This document shows, one piece after another, positions 63,644 through 64,000 of a stretch of 64,000 nt of DNA; the stretch's first letter is position 1; every line of letters starts with the position of its first letter. The stretch is from positions 3,534,001-3,598,000 of the forward strand of contig CP138932.1 of the NCBI GenBank assembly GCA_047125605.1, read 5' to 3'. The translations under genes and the position numbers were made by a program. The notes beneath the pieces are model-generated. The model searched no databases. It was not told the DNA's origin and worked only from the letters and a program-made list of their open reading frames with translations. The DNA is from JAKVBK01 sp022447275 (GTDB lineage Bacteria > Pseudomonadota > Alphaproteobacteria > Rhodobacterales > Rhodobacteraceae).

Positions 63644-63946
63644 GGTGCGAAGACTTTCAATCAATGGAGACGTGGTGGTTTTAGATTGCCCACAAAAACG
63701 GCAATCGGGGTAATGCGCAACCCGTTCCACCCCGAAACTCCCCGAAACTCTGCCTTGCGTAGCGCATGGGGCACAGCGATACACGGCGCCGCACTCTCAT
63801 CTTGGCAGCAATACTCCGGGGGAAATGGCCGACAGGCCATTGGGGGCAGCGCCCCCGTGCCACGCCCGGGGTGAATTGACCCGACCGCGCCCCTGCCATA
63901 GAACGCGCGCCAAACCGTACCCATCCCTGCGAGACGAGTTCATAGA

Positions 63947-64000
63947 ATGGCGACCCAAACAGCCAAACCCTCTGCGCCGACCTGCTTCCAAGATATCCTG
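63947..64000 (+). CDS. glyQ: Glycyl-tRNA synthetase alpha subunit, N-terminal fragment
   Basis: Only 18 codons are in the window, reading MATQTAKPSAPTCFQDIL, and the frame is open to the right edge. The CFQDIL part fits the start of bacterial GlyQ (F-Q-x-x-I-L). The order with the degenerate protease gene upstream is plausible for roseobacters. The call rests on this short match. Confidence 0.65.
   Translation, partial: MATQTAKPSAPTCFQDIL

Noticed and set aside
63721..63760. Tandem repeat CCCCGAAACT upstream of the degenerate protease gene
   Set aside because: Only two copies; too short to call a repeat element.
1..64000. tRNA, rRNA, CRISPR arrays, insertion sequences and prophage genes
   Set aside because: Intergenic gaps were scanned by eye. 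No cloverleaf-like sequence, no repeat-spacer array, no transposase or integrase frame was seen.

Overview
The window looks like a stretch of chromosome from a marine alphaproteobacterium of the Rhodobacteraceae (Roseobacter group). Signs of this are the high GC content, a SAM/SAH-type riboswitch in front of metK, a class I lysyl-tRNA synthetase, the hisS-hisZ-hisG block, a B12-dependent ribonucleotide reductase, an rpsA-ihfB-lapA-trpF-trpB block and a bacterial ALDH16 next to deoC. Coding density is high, mostly conserved housekeeping genes. I see no insertion sequence, prophage, CRISPR array, rRNA or tRNA gene.

Layout. 1-2 kb: moxR and a DUF58 gene (partial) on the minus strand, diverging from a DUF1285 gene. 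2-6 kb: polA and an RluE-like pseudouridine synthase, then a small zinc-finger protein. 6-9 kb: an ABC ATPase overlapping an ATP-grasp ligase, then a conserved protein of unknown function. 9-16 kb: miaB, two small envelope proteins sharing a Cys motif, then ybeZ-ybeY-corC-lnt. 15.9-20 kb: riboswitch and metK, an EamA transporter, a PBP4-type carboxypeptidase. 19.8-24.4 kb: the tightly coupled nucleoside salvage operon cdd-deoA-deoB-add-upp. 24.5-26 kb: a SPOR protein and slyX. 26-29.5 kb: hisS-hisZ-hisG. 29.5-34 kb: a DUF1489 gene, nrdJ with a perfect DnaA box in front, a small membrane protein, betB. 34-40 kb: tamA-tamB, diverging from a lone ParA-like ATPase. 41-43 kb: a cold-shock protein, threonine aldolase and a YcgN-type Cys-cluster protein on the minus strand; trmB on the plus strand. 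44-54 kb: aroA, cmk, an aldo/keto reductase, rpsA, ihfB, lapA, trpF, a MATE transporter, trpB. 54-57.6 kb: deoC and a two-domain ALDH16-type aldehyde dehydrogenase behind a perfect 9-bp inverted repeat. 57.8-64 kb: a TerB-like protein, lysK, DUF4864 and DUF427 genes, a HugZ-like flavin-binding protein, a degenerate trypsin-like protein, and the first codons of glyQ.

How the genes work together. The deo operon releases bases and deoxyribose phosphate from nucleosides and recovers uracil with Upp. The separate deoC/ALDH16 pair would split deoxyribose 5-phosphate and could oxidise the acetaldehyde. miaB, trmB, ybeY, the RluE-like enzyme, hisS and lysK serve RNA modification and translation. lnt, tamAB, the OmpA/lipoprotein pair, the SPOR protein and PBP4 serve the envelope. 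polA, nrdJ and ihfB serve DNA replication and structure.

No clearly new multi-gene system is evident. The least explained parts are the ABC ATPase/ATP-grasp pair without a permease, the shared Cys motif in three envelope proteins, the inactive-looking protease at 61.9-63.6 kb, and the conserved unknown at 8.1-9.0 kb.
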